Below, one piece after another: positions 17,016 to 25,929 of a stretch of DNA of 64,000 nt (the stretch's first letter is position 1; each line of letters starts with the position of its first letter). The translations under genes and the position numbers were made by a program. Source of the DNA: VXYL01 sp963666465 (GTDB lineage: Bacteria; Pseudomonadota; Gammaproteobacteria; Pseudomonadales; Azotimanducaceae); the NCBI GenBank assembly GCA_963666465.1, contig OY762824.1:5456001-5520000 (forward strand), read 5' to 3'. Below the pieces are notes generated by a model that saw only the letters and a program-made list of their open reading frames with translations, was not told the origin of the DNA and searched no databases.

Positions 17016-19100
17016 CAGGGCTATTGCACGCTAGTCGCAACCGGCTGAACGAGGCGAAGTAGGGAAGAGCGCTGGCTTTTGGGTGCGCCATGGTGTACAA
17101 GGCGTGCATGGTTGCGTCTTTCGACAGACGGGACGTGGTGGTCGGCGAGGTCGAGGTTCGTCCGGCACGACCGGACGAGCGCCGGCGCTGGGACGCGCTG
17201 GTGGACGAGCACCACTGCCTGGGGTTCAAGCAGTTCGCGGGTCGAGGTCTGCGCCACGTCGCGGTGTGGCGCGGCCACTGGCTGGCGCTTCTCGGCTGGC
17301 AGTCTGGGGCGTTCAAGTGCGCGCCGCGGGATCGCTGGCTGGGCTGGCACCGTTCGGTGCAGTTCCGGCGCCTGCACCTGATCGGCAACAACACGCGGTT
17401 CCTGGTGCTGCCGGAGGCGTCGGGGATCGCGAACCTGGCGTCGCGGTCGCTGTCTCGCAGCCTGCGGCGGCTGAGCGCGGACTGGGCGGCGGCGCACGGC
17501 CATCCGCTGGAGCTTGCGGAGACGTTCGTGGATCCGTCGCGGTTCGCGGGCACCTGCTGCGCGGCGTCGAACTGGACGCGGGTGGGGCGCGCGAAGGGCT
17601 TCGCGCGGCACAGCGGGTCGTACACGGACCCGCGCGGTTCGCCGAAGGAGATGTTCGTGCGGGCGCTGCGCCCGGACGCCCGCGAGCGGCTGGCGGACCC
17701 GGCGGACCGTCCGGAGTGGACGTGCCGCGCGGTGCCGGTGCGCCACGCGCCGTCCGAACTGCGTTCGCTGCGCGACGTGTTCGCGGGGCTGCCGGACTGC
17801 CGCCGCGGCCAGGGCCGCAAGCACCGCGTGGAGACGGTGCTGTCGGTGTGCGCGCTGGCGCGGCTGTCGGGGCTGTCGGGGCCGGTGGCGGCGGCGCAGT
17901 GCGCGGCCGGCCTGAGCGTGCGTGAGTTGCGCGCGCTCGGCGCGTGGCGCAGCGCCGCGGGCGAGTGGAAGGCGCCGTCGGCGGCGACCCTCTGCCGGGT
18001 GATGGCGAACACCGACCCGGACGCCCTGGAGCGGGCACTGCGCGAATGGGCCGCGCCGCGTCTCGCCGAGGACGCCGACCCGCCGGCGCTGGCGGCGGAC
18101 GGCAAGCGCATCCGCGGCGCCAACCGGCACACGGACGAGGACACGCACTTCGAGACCGTCACCCTGGTCACCCACGCCGGCCGCCCCGTCGCGAGCCGCT
18201 GCTGCCGCGACGAGGGCGGCGAGACCGCCGCGCTGCGCGCGCTGCTGGAGGATGTCGACCTGCACGGCTGCGTGCTCACCCTCGACGCACTGCGCACGAC
18301 CCGCGACACCGCGCGATCCATCGTCGAGACGCGCGGCGCGGACTGCGTGCTGGCGGTCAAGGCGAACTGCCCCGACACCTTCGCCCAGCTCGCGGCCATC
18401 GACTGGGACGGCGACGGCGTGCGCCGCCACGCCGACGAGCCGGCGAAGGCGCACGGCCGCATCGAGGCGCGCCGCATCGCCGCCCGCGACCTGCTGCCGA
18501 ACACGCTCGGACCCTTCCCCGGCGTCCGCCAGGCGTTCCGCGTCGTGCGCGAGCGCACCGACGCCAAGACCGGCGCGGCATCCCGCGAAACCGCCTGCGG
18601 CATCACCACGGTGCCCGCCGACCGCGCCGACCCCGAGCGACTCCTGGCCTGGAACCGCGGCCACTGGCAGGTCGAGAACGGCAACCACTTCCGCCGCGAC
18701 GCCAGCATGGGCGAGGACGCCGCCGGCTTCCGCGCCCGCCACGCCCCCGCCAACCACGCCACCCTGAACAACATCGCGCTCGCCGTCGTCTTCCACAACG
18801 GCTTCCGCTGCCTGCCCGAAGCCAACCGCCACTGCATGATGCACCGCGACGACGTCTTCGACGCCATCCTCGCGCCACGCTGACCGCCAGCCGCATTCCC
18901 GGACATCCCGACCCCGGTCCTCCGCCATCCGCGCCGGCAACGCGGCCGCCCTGCCGCCGTGTCCGGTCCAAACCCCCGGGTTCCGCGCCGCCGGACACCA
19001 CCCGTCGGCACCCCCCAGCGTCTCCCCGACAGCATCCTCCAAATCACCTCGTGCCCGACCCTCCCCGACGCGTCCTCACCGCTAGGGTGCAATGATCCTG
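17016..19100 (+). mobile_element. Complete ISAs1-family insertion sequence (2085 bp)
   Basis: Terminal inverted repeats are visible: cagggctattgcacgctag at 17016-17034 and, read inward from the right end, caggatcattgcaccctag ending at 19100 (15 of 19 identical). Both sides carry the same ten bases, ggcggtgccg, at 17006-17015 and 19101-19110. This is a perfect target duplication of the length usual for ISAs1. The perfect duplication and uninterrupted transposase gene point to a recent insertion. About 200 bases between the transposase stop and the right end are non-coding. Confidence 0.88.
17090..18883 (+). CDS. ISAs1-family transposase with N-terminal DruA-like (DUF4338) domain
   Basis: A 597-residue fusion. 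Residues about 20-205 form a DUF4338 domain, the family of the Druantia protein DruA: WDALVDEHHCLGFKQFAGRG, WLALLGWQSGAFKCAPRDRW, NNTRFLVLP and ETFVDPSRFAGTCCAASNW. Residues about 225-590 are an H-repeat/ISAs1 DDE transposase: FAGLPDCRRGQGRKH, ALAADGKRIRGANR with the first Asp, VLTLDALRTTRDTA with the second, and GHWQVENGNHFRRDASMGED with the Glu. The gene lies fully inside the element. The start is the ATG at 17090 or the in-frame ATG at 17108. Confidence 0.85.
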   Translation: MVYKACMVASFDRRDVVVGEVEVRPARPDERRRWDALVDEHHCLGFKQFAGRGLRHVAVWRGHWLALLGWQSGAFKCAPRDRWLGWHRSVQFRRLHLIGNNTRFLVLPEASGIANLASRSLSRSLRRLSADWAAAHGHPLELAETFVDPSRFAGTCCAASNWTRVGRAKGFARHSGSYTDPRGSPKEMFVRALRPDARERLADPADRPEWTCRAVPVRHAPSELRSLRDVFAGLPDCRRGQGRKHRVETVLSVCALARLSGLSGPVAAAQCAAGLSVRELRALGAWRSAAGEWKAPSAATLCRVMANTDPDALERALREWAAPRLAEDADPPALAADGKRIRGANRHTDEDTHFETVTLVTHAGRPVASRCCRDEGGETAALRALLEDVDLHGCVLTLDALRTTRDTARSIVETRGADCVLAVKANCPDTFAQLAAIDWDGDGVRRHADEPAKAHGRIEARRIAARDLLPNTLGPFPGVRQAFRVVRERTDAKTGAASRETACGITTVPADRADPERLLAWNRGHWQVENGNHFRRDASMGEDAAGFRARHAPANHATLNNIALAVVFHNGFRCLPEANRHCMMHRDDVFDAILAPR

Positions 19101-19156
19101 GGCGGTGCCGGCAGCGCTGCGCCAATCCTCTCATGGGGAGGCTATAATTGCTTTGC

Positions 19157-19269
19157 CTAGCAGCCTGTCGGACTTCGGACGGCGCAAGCTGGCCGAATGC
19201 CGGCAGGGTGACAGGACGGCTTGGGCTGGGGCAGGAAGCGCTGCCGAAAGGCAACGGTTCTTGTGGCGC
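19157..19269 (+). repeat. Short dispersed element A, copy 1
   Basis: It starts ctagcagcctgtcggacttc and ends ggttcttgtggcgcc. The same ~115-bp sequence recurs at 30864-30977, 52267-52382 and 59031-59146. Its first 19 bases resemble the left inverted repeat of the IS1182 element at 52541. It contains a small internal hairpin (ttgccgaaaggcaa type, here with one mismatch). A perfect TATAAT lies eight bases before it at 19143-19148, but no matching -35 is seen. Confidence 0.85.
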
Positions 19270-19442
19270 CAAGCCGCCAGGCCCGTGTATTCGAAGCCAT
19301 GTAGGCCTGTTGGTTGAATCCATCGTGTCGTCACACGGGTTCGGCGCCAGCCAGCCGGAATGCGCGCCGTTAAGCTTGCGTTCAGAGTCCAACTCCCATA
19401 GTGCGTTCATCGCCGCGTTGCCGGCATCAAGGAGACGGGGAA

Positions 19443-19874
19443 ATGAGGATGATCCGCCAAACAGTCGCGGCCTTGGGCGTCGCGGTCGCCTTGGCCGGCT
19501 GCGCGGCACCGCCGCAGCCGGTCAGCGAGCGCAACTCCGCGCTCACCCAAGGTCAGGTGCAGATGAATCTTCAGGTGGGGCAGACCACCAAGGCGGAAGT
19601 GGTGGAGGTATTCGGCGCCCCCAACATCACCACCCGCGATGGCGATGGCAGGGAGGTTTGGACCTACCAGCGATCGGCACGTGTCTCGCAATCGGCTAGC
19701 CGATCGGGCCTTTGGTCGATCCTTCTCACGCCCGGCGCCCGCGGTGCCGGCGGCATCCTCGGCAGTTCCTCGTCGAGCGGCTTCGAGTCCAGTTCGCGCA
19801 CGATCACGCTCATCATCAAGTTCGACGCCTCCGACGTGGTGGCCGACTTCCGCAGCCGCACTGCGGACTTCTAA
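19443..19874 (+). CDS. Outer-membrane lipoprotein, BamE/SmpA-like
   Basis: A 143-residue lipoprotein precursor. The signal peptide MRMIRQTVAALGVAVALAGC ends in a lipobox with the acylated Cys at residue 20. The mature part has a BamE/SmpA-like motif: MNLQVGQTTKAEVVEVFGAP followed by GREVWTYQ, the usual start of that small alpha/beta fold. A Ser/Gly-rich stretch precedes the C-terminus. BamE itself helps assemble beta-barrel proteins, but this is probably a paralogue. The ATG has AAGGAGACGGG upstream. The next lipoprotein starts 25 bases after the stop, suggesting an operon. Confidence 0.75.
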   Translation: MRMIRQTVAALGVAVALAGCAAPPQPVSERNSALTQGQVQMNLQVGQTTKAEVVEVFGAPNITTRDGDGREVWTYQRSARVSQSASRSGLWSILLTPGARGAGGILGSSSSSGFESSSRTITLIIKFDASDVVADFRSRTADF

Positions 19875-19899
19875 CGCCAAGGGCAACTGGAGAAGCGCC

Positions 19900-20382
19900 A
19901 TGCACACCGCCCTTAAGTTCACCACTGCCCTTGCCGGCCTGCTGCTCTTGGCTGGCTGCCTCATGCCGCAGACACTCCCGCCCACCCCCCTCGAACTCCA
20001 GGCGCTGCAATCGCGCGACTACGACCAAGACATGCAGGTGGCCTTCGGCAGCGTGATGTCAGTGTTCCAGGACCTCGGCTACACCCCCACCAGCGCCGAC
20101 CTCGAAACCGGCTTCATCACCGCCGAGAGCACAGCCACGGGCGACTTCGACTGGATCGGCCTTCTCGTCGACACGAGCAGCGTCGTGCAGACACGAGCCA
20201 CGGCCTACATAGAGCAAGTCGGCCAGCGCGTCCGCGTGCGGCTCAGCTTCGTCGAGGTGCGAAGCACGTCGTCCGATCAAGGCCAAGCCGGCCGCAACGA
20301 CCGCGCACTACTCGACCCCACCCTCTACCAAAACGCCTTCGAACGCATCGAACAGGCAATGTTCGTCCGCTCAGGCAAGTAG
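19900..20382 (+). CDS. Lipoprotein of unknown function
   Basis: A 160-residue lipoprotein precursor with signal peptide MHTALKFTTALAGLLLLAGC and acylation at Cys20. The mature part includes LQSRDYDQDMQVAFGSVMSV, DLGYTPTSADLETGFITAES and an alternating-strand region VRVRLSFVEVR. This looks like an alpha/beta domain of the type found in other proteobacterial lipoproteins. The function is not known. GGAGAAG precedes the ATG. It follows the BamE-like lipoprotein closely and is likely co-transcribed and exported to the same membrane. Confidence 0.75.
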   Translation: MHTALKFTTALAGLLLLAGCLMPQTLPPTPLELQALQSRDYDQDMQVAFGSVMSVFQDLGYTPTSADLETGFITAESTATGDFDWIGLLVDTSSVVQTRATAYIEQVGQRVRVRLSFVEVRSTSSDQGQAGRNDRALLDPTLYQNAFERIEQAMFVRSGK

Positions 20383-20524
20383 CGCCCCCGGTGGGAGGCA
20401 TCCTGCCATCCATGCGCGCCGTTCGGCGCGTCCACGCCGACAGGGGGCCGACCGTCAGTTCGATCCATCGACCGTGGCGCGGCAGCTTCGCGCGGGAGGC
20501 ATGGCTTGCGCCGCGCATGGAAGA

Positions 20525-20886
20525 CTAGACATCAATCATCGAGTGCATCTTTCGGACGATTTCGCGAATCACGAACTCCACCTGTCGGTCGAGATCGGTC
20601 AATTCGTGCATCGTTGGATCTTGGAGAGAGACTCGAACGACCTCCTCGAACTGCATGATGGCACGTCGCCTCCGCTCGCCGCTTTGTCGAGAGCGTCGAG
20701 AGCGTCGAGAGCGTCGAGAGCAGAGAGTGGCTGCGGTCTCGTTCCCCACCATGCATCGTCATAGTGCGCGCGCAATTCGCTCGTGACATAGGGGGCGAGC
20801 ACCGTCGTCAGAATCCGAAGACCTGCGCTGACACTGATGGCTTGATGCCCATATGGCTGTTTCCCGTTAGTCCTGCTGCCGGTCAC
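20525..20886 (-). pseudogene. HEPN (Swt1-type) protein fragment, probably frameshifted
   Basis: A GTG at 20886 overlaps the TGA of the upstream AlbA_2 gene (GTGA). The frame reads ISVSAGLRILTTVLAPYVTS ELRAHYDDAWWG, which resembles the start of Swt1-type HEPN domains. It then enters an imperfect 9-bp tandem repeat (agcgtcgag units, about 20690-20722) and loses similarity. A plausible downstream segment continues in another frame (MQFEEVVRVSLQDPTMHELT, DLDRQVEFVIREIVRKMHSM) to a stop near 20527. Repeat slippage may have broken the gene. The HEPN assignment rests on about 30 residues. Confidence 0.42.
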
Positions 20887-22070
20887 TGAGGTGCGTCGAG
20901 GCGAAATGTAACTCGCACGAACTTCCCACGTTCCTCGTTGACGATGTCCGGTTCGGCGCCGTTGAAGTCGCGCATGGCACGGCGCATGAGTGGCCAGCCC
21001 CTGCCGCGCCTTTCCATGAATCCGGCCACCATCATCGAGTGCGCCATGGACTCGTTGCGGGACCGAGGGAGGCTCCCCGCACGGACGGTCTCCACGCGCA
21101 TGTGGTTGGGGAGAGTTCCAGGGCTCGTCACGTCAATGCGGTCGTCGAAGACCTCCAGCAGTACGGCGGAACCCGTGATCGCATAGTCCCGGTGGATCAC
21201 TGCGTTCACGAGGGCCTCGCGGAGCGCTTGCTCGGGGATTAGCCAGACGTCCTCGCGCACGAGCCCTCGATAGATTTCGCGCCTGCCGAGACTGCGGCAC
21301 CACCCTGCAGCCCGCTGGATCTGGTCCGCCAGCCGCCCCTTCGCGTCGGCCACGCTCACGGTGTCCGCTGCCCTGTCTGCACCTGCGTACGCCGCGCACT
21401 GGATGAGGAAGCTCAAGGTCTGCGGGTGGCTCTGCGGGTCTCTCCCGAAGGCCATGACGCCGTACAGCGTCGGCTGCAGCTTCCCCTCGGCTGGACTGAG
21501 GAGTCCGGCGTTCACCATGTCCTGATCGACCGGTGGCTGGGGGTCTTGGTCCACATCGAGATTCTGGTTGCGCAGGAAATCTCGAAACGCGCCTTGGTCG
21601 ATGTCACTGGCGGAAGCCGAACGAATGACTTGCTCCTCCGTCAGTACGAAGCCAAAGTCGTTGAAGAGAGTTTGCATCTCCGAAGGGGACGGTTGGACGC
21701 TGCTGCGTTCGCGGCGGATCCAGTAGCGCCCACGAAAATGCACAGGCTCAAAGCGTCGCGACTGTCGCGGTATCTCGATCCAGTGAACCCAACCGCCCGG
21801 ATCCCGATGCGAGCCGCATAGCGCCGAAACCGGCACGCTACAACCCGTTTGCAGGAAGTCGGTCAGTCGTTCGCGCACTCGTTGGGCATCCTCCTTGACG
21901 CCGACGATGCCGCCTGCGTTGTCCACTCCCAAGACGAGCAAGCCACCTTCGCCGTTCGCAAACGCGCAAACGGCTTGGCCGGCCGCCGAAAGGTCGCCCA
22001 GCCCGCGCTTGAACTCCGTCGTCCGGTCTTCACCGCCTTCAATGCGCTGCAGAACGGCAAGCCATTCCAT
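20883..22070 (-). CDS. AlbA_2 (Schlafen-type) DNA-binding protein with C-terminal HATPase-like domain
   Basis: A 395-residue protein. The N-terminal AlbA_2 domain reads TTEFKRGLGDLSAAGQAVCAFANGEGGLLVLGV, the typical E-F-K and A-N-x-x-G-G-x-L-x-x-G-V pattern. The C-terminal domain (about 270-390) has the HATPase_c_4 signature EALVNAVIHRDYAITGSAV, with the Asn of the N-box, plus FDDRIDVTSPGTLPN and the family's usual end VRVTFRL. Such proteins act as regulators or in defence. A TTG at 22088 overlapping the upstream stop (TTGA) is an alternative start six codons earlier. The gene is locked between a PHP-ATPase gene and a HEPN-like fragment, all on one strand. Confidence 0.8.
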   Translation of the reverse strand: MEWLAVLQRIEGGEDRTTEFKRGLGDLSAAGQAVCAFANGEGGLLVLGVDNAGGIVGVKEDAQRVRERLTDFLQTGCSVPVSALCGSHRDPGGWVHWIEIPRQSRRFEPVHFRGRYWIRRERSSVQPSPSEMQTLFNDFGFVLTEEQVIRSASASDIDQGAFRDFLRNQNLDVDQDPQPPVDQDMVNAGLLSPAEGKLQPTLYGVMAFGRDPQSHPQTLSFLIQCAAYAGADRAADTVSVADAKGRLADQIQRAAGWCRSLGRREIYRGLVREDVWLIPEQALREALVNAVIHRDYAITGSAVLLEVFDDRIDVTSPGTLPNHMRVETVRAGSLPRSRNESMAHSMMVAGFMERRGRGWPLMRRAMRDFNGAEPDIVNEERGKFVRVTFRLDAPQ

Positions 22071-22084
22071 TGCCCATTCCCGAC

Positions 22085-24895
22085 TCAATATCCGTATTTG
22101 CGGTGCCGCAAGCGGAATGCCTCTTCGCCGCCGTCCACGGTGCGGATGATCGCATCGCGTACGGCAGTGTCCTCGATGGCCCCGGCGCGCGCAACATGCC
22201 CGCGACTGGCGGTAGCTTCGAGTTGGATCACCATGTCCGCATCTCCGTTCACCACGACGTTTGCATCATGCGTGGCCACGATCACCTGCCTGCACCCCTT
22301 CAACCTCTTGAGAGCGGGCAGGACGGTCTCAAACAGGAATCGATTGTCCAGTTCATCTTCCGGTTGATCGATCACCAAGGGTCGCTCATCGTCGGTTTCC
22401 AGCAGAAGCGAGAGGAGTACGCTCACTCGCTGCCCGCCGGACAATTCGTCAAGGCGACGGTAGTTGCCGTCGTCCATCCGAAGATCCAGGACGTACCGGT
22501 CCGGACAACGCAGAGCGGCAAGATGGCGCTGCTTGGCGTGCGTCACGCTTTCCAGGAAGGTCGCTTGAACGGCGCTGCTCATGCCAATGCCCCCGAGCGG
22601 CGTGACGGCAATTGGACGCAATGATCCCTGCGGCCCCGCGCCGAGTTTGGACTTTGAGGACAGGCGCGCCAAACGCTCGGTCAGATCCTGTGGCGAGGGC
22701 CTGCTCCCATCTGCTAGCTCGTTCCACCAGCGGGTGATGCCTCGTTGCCTCAGGTCGAGAATGAACGTCTCAAGGGGGCCGCAATCTCCGTCGTCGATGC
22801 GGCTGGCCCGGATGCGGCCGTCAAACGCCTGCTCGACTTCCACCAGCACGCGATCGAAGGCTCCCCGCTGTTTGTCGACCAGTTGCCTGCGCTCGTCCAG
22901 CGCGTTGTGAAACGCCCGCTCCGCCGCCTCCAGGCTGCGACGCGTCTGGCCGAAATTGGCTTCGTAGCTCGGCACGAACGAAGCCTGCCTGCTTAGTTCC
23001 TGAATCTCTCGGAGCTTGGACGCGTTTAGACCGTGCGATGCCAACGCCTCCTCCACCTCGATGCGTACATGGTCTTGGTGCTGGTTCAGCGAATCTGCGA
23101 CACCCGCGATGTCCTTGGCCCAGGTCTCGAATTCACTGATGGCCGAGATGATCTGGTCGCTCAATTGCACGCGTCGCCGCTCGAGGTCCGCCACCTGCCG
23201 GACCGAAACGGGGGCCGTGTCGTCCTCTAGCTCTGGCACGTCCAATCCGCGGATGCCTTGGCTGGCATTGCCCAAAGCCGATTGGATGGCGGTCGCGCCT
23301 TCGCGCGCATCGTTCCATCGCTGAAGGTCTCGACCAGCCTCGTGAAGTCTGGCCACTCCCGCCGCCGAAAACACCGCCAACGCATCTCTTGCCGCTATGG
23401 CGCGATCGAGTGCCTGTTCAGCCTCAGCCAGTTCCTCATCGAGCTCCTCGAGGCGTCCGGCCTTGCGCTGCGCCTCGCCATCGAGGCTTCGCAACTTTGC
23501 CGTGCGCTCCGCTATGCCCTCCATTTCTGATGGAACCAAGCGCGCCAGAATGTCCTCTACTGCCGAGGATTCCTGTGCGAGGCGCTGGAGCTCGTTCTGG
23601 GAGAAGAATTGAGCTGGCCATCGCTCCGCCAGCGGTGCGGTTGGATCCGTGCCGGGGCAATCGAGTTCCACGTGAGCAGAGCCGGCACGGAAAACCAAGG
23701 ATGCCCGCTTTTCAACCTGTTCGCGGATCGACTTGTCGCTGGGAAGCAGGGCGCGAGTGTGGACTCGAAGCCCGTCGAGCAAGGTGCTCTTGCCGGTCAT
23801 GCTGCCGCCGATTACGCAGGTCAGATCGGGGCTAAGCCGGATGTTGAGCGCGTTCCCGCCTTCTTGCCGGAAGAAGGATGCGCCTCCGTCCACCCGGACT
23901 TGCTTCAACCAAGGCCAAGGGCGCTCGCGCACCGTCACGTCGGGAGGGTCACCAATCTCGCGCAGGCCACCGTCCCTGTCCGCCGCGAAACCGACGCGAA
24001 GGCGGGAATCGCTCGCTACAAAAGCCTGGCGCAACGCTTCCACCCGTGGCGTAGCGAGCTTCAGCCACGTGTGCCGACGACCGATGTCGTTGATGGAGTA
24101 GGCGTCGCTGGCATGGAAGAAGGCCTGACGGTGCGCCTCCATGAATGGCAGGAGGAAGCTGCCGGGCCTTTTCTCCCGGTTGAATGCGGATGGCAGTTTC
24201 TCGTCGCCCAACTCGTATCCGCAAAGGCGGTCGCAAGGGAACCTGTCGAGAACCTGGCTCCTCATTTCCGCAAGTACACCGTGGTCGCCTTGGAAGTGGG
24301 GCGCGAGCACCACATAGCGCCACTCGAAAGGATTCCCCGCGCTCTCATCGCGTCTTTGATCAAGCACCGAGAAGACCTCGGAGGCATCACGACGCGTAGG
24401 TTGCAGTGCGCCGTGGCGCCACGGCTGCCGAGCGTCCATGACAGCGTCATAGAGGGCAAGGTAGCGATCCCGTCCGATATCCGGATCGAAAAGGAAGAGC
24501 AGGTGGATGCCGTTTCTGCCGTCATTTACGTTGGGTTCGAAGCCGGGAAACACGGCAAAGATCTTTTCCCGGAAGGGCACGCCATCGTCGTCATTGTCTT
24601 CGTTCCAACGGTCAACAATCGCCCAGACTGCGCTGCCGCAGGGGTCCGTGCCGGCGCGAGGGGAGTGGGGAGTCAGGCCGATGACCTGCACCCCCGCGGC
24701 AACCGTGGCTTGCAGGAATTGCCTTGCGTACTGCTGAATGACGTCCGGATCCGCAGGGTCACCGGACAATGCAGGCGGCAGTGTGGCCCTCCCAGGATGG
24801 TCGTCGATGGTATGGACGTGCAGATCCGCCTTGAACCAGCGTGCGCCCGGGATGTCCTCCTGCCAGCTATCCGCTCGCCGTCGCTTGAAGCTCAC
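22085..24895 (-). CDS. PHP-domain SMC-like ATPase (TrlF-type)
   Basis: A 936-residue protein in three parts. The N-terminal PHP metal-dependent hydrolase domain (about 1-290) starts FKADLHVHTIDDHPGR with the metal-binding HxH, then GLTPHS and further His such as FFHASDAYS. An SMC/RecN-like ATPase follows: Walker A GGSMTGKSTLLDGLRVH near 370. A long coiled coil spans about 460-690. The ABC signature LDELSGGQRVSVLLSLLLE comes next, then Walker B PLVIDQPEDELD and the H-loop VIVATHDANV. The GTG at 24895 has GGAAGGAAAG upstream. Such PHP-ATPases occur in defence islands; a nucleic-acid target is inferred. Confidence 0.85.
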   Translation of the reverse strand: MSFKRRRADSWQEDIPGARWFKADLHVHTIDDHPGRATLPPALSGDPADPDVIQQYARQFLQATVAAGVQVIGLTPHSPRAGTDPCGSAVWAIVDRWNEDNDDDGVPFREKIFAVFPGFEPNVNDGRNGIHLLFLFDPDIGRDRYLALYDAVMDARQPWRHGALQPTRRDASEVFSVLDQRRDESAGNPFEWRYVVLAPHFQGDHGVLAEMRSQVLDRFPCDRLCGYELGDEKLPSAFNREKRPGSFLLPFMEAHRQAFFHASDAYSINDIGRRHTWLKLATPRVEALRQAFVASDSRLRVGFAADRDGGLREIGDPPDVTVRERPWPWLKQVRVDGGASFFRQEGGNALNIRLSPDLTCVIGGSMTGKSTLLDGLRVHTRALLPSDKSIREQVEKRASLVFRAGSAHVELDCPGTDPTAPLAERWPAQFFSQNELQRLAQESSAVEDILARLVPSEMEGIAERTAKLRSLDGEAQRKAGRLEELDEELAEAEQALDRAIAARDALAVFSAAGVARLHEAGRDLQRWNDAREGATAIQSALGNASQGIRGLDVPELEDDTAPVSVRQVADLERRRVQLSDQIISAISEFETWAKDIAGVADSLNQHQDHVRIEVEEALASHGLNASKLREIQELSRQASFVPSYEANFGQTRRSLEAAERAFHNALDERRQLVDKQRGAFDRVLVEVEQAFDGRIRASRIDDGDCGPLETFILDLRQRGITRWWNELADGSRPSPQDLTERLARLSSKSKLGAGPQGSLRPIAVTPLGGIGMSSAVQATFLESVTHAKQRHLAALRCPDRYVLDLRMDDGNYRRLDELSGGQRVSVLLSLLLETDDERPLVIDQPEDELDNRFLFETVLPALKRLKGCRQVIVATHDANVVVNGDADMVIQLEATASRGHVARAGAIEDTAVRDAIIRTVDGGEEAFRLRHRKYGY

Positions 24896-25189
24896 CAGCT
24901 CTTTCCTTCCGATGCCTTGGACGCGTGGCGAGCTGCCGAGGACGCGCAATCCTTGCCCTTCGGCCCACTGGCGCCCGCTGTGCGGATCCCACGTTCGCTA
25001 GAATGCAGGATCATCATCTATTCCATTCGGCTCAGACGCAATACAGGAACCGCTTGGTCTTCGGTTGCGACTCGGCGACTCGCTGCCGAATCCTTCCGCC
25101 ATGTGGCTTCCCCATGTATTTCCCGACAGATGCATCCTCCGACCATCCTTGCCCATTGGCGCGGTCGCAGGTCGAACTCGGGCTGCCCG

Positions 25190-25665
25190 CGGCGGTTGCT
25201 TGGCATGCCATTTCGGACTGGATTTGGGGCCAAGAGGGGGCGAGGGCGTTGTAAGCCAAGGCTTCGGCGGGCCAGCCCTTGCGTTCAAGACGGCGTGGAG
25301 GCGGTGGGCGAGCGAGGTTCGGACGGTGTCCGCCCGTGCTGGCCCCATGGCTTTGGCCAAGCGAGTGGCTTCCACAATCTCGCCTCCGGTTTCGTCGGTC
25401 ATCGCACGCACTAAATGCGTACGCACTCCCAGTCGATTGGACGATTGTCCTCCGTCGGAGCCCATGCAGATTCGAGTTCATTGCGCTCGCGCAGGCGCAC
25501 TTTGCCCTGGCTACCGATCGGGACGCCCGATCGATCGAGACCCTTGAAGGACGTGTTCTTGGCGGTGAACACACCTCTGCCTCGCCGTAGGGCAGGGCTT
25601 CCATTCCGAACTGCTCGAACCATGCGATGCAGAAGCGAGTGTCCGTGTCAATATCACCACCTGAG
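25190..25665 (-). pseudogene. DUF1156-type DNA methylase, C-terminal remnant in three frames
   Basis: Pieces read in order along the minus strand but in different frames: DIDTDTRFCIAWFEQFGME with ALPYGEAEV, then TAKNTSFKGLDRSGVPIGSQ, then RTHLVRAMTDETGGEIVEAT, and ERKGWPAEALAYNALAPSWP. These match the conserved C-terminal region of DUF1156-containing adenine-specific methylases, which are often found in defence islands. At least three frameshifts are needed, and the methylase core is missing. The stretch 24896-25189 holds nothing recognisable. Confidence 0.55.
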
Positions 25666-25929
25666 CGTCCACCTCGTCGGCCACACGATTGATCTCCCAC
25701 AAGCGCTTGTCGTATCGACATTGGCGCACCGTCAGACTCCCAACGCGTGCCAGCGGGAGAAGACCGGCATCGAACGCATCGTGTGCGAACTGTTCGTCTT
25801 CTCGGAGCGCAGCACGGCGCCGTTCGGCAGAAGGCGAATCGTGCGCCTGGTCGCGGTGGACCACGATGGACGGGACCCCGCCAGTTGCTCGACAAGCCGC
25901 CGCGCCGCCCACCCAAACTCGGCGGGAAA

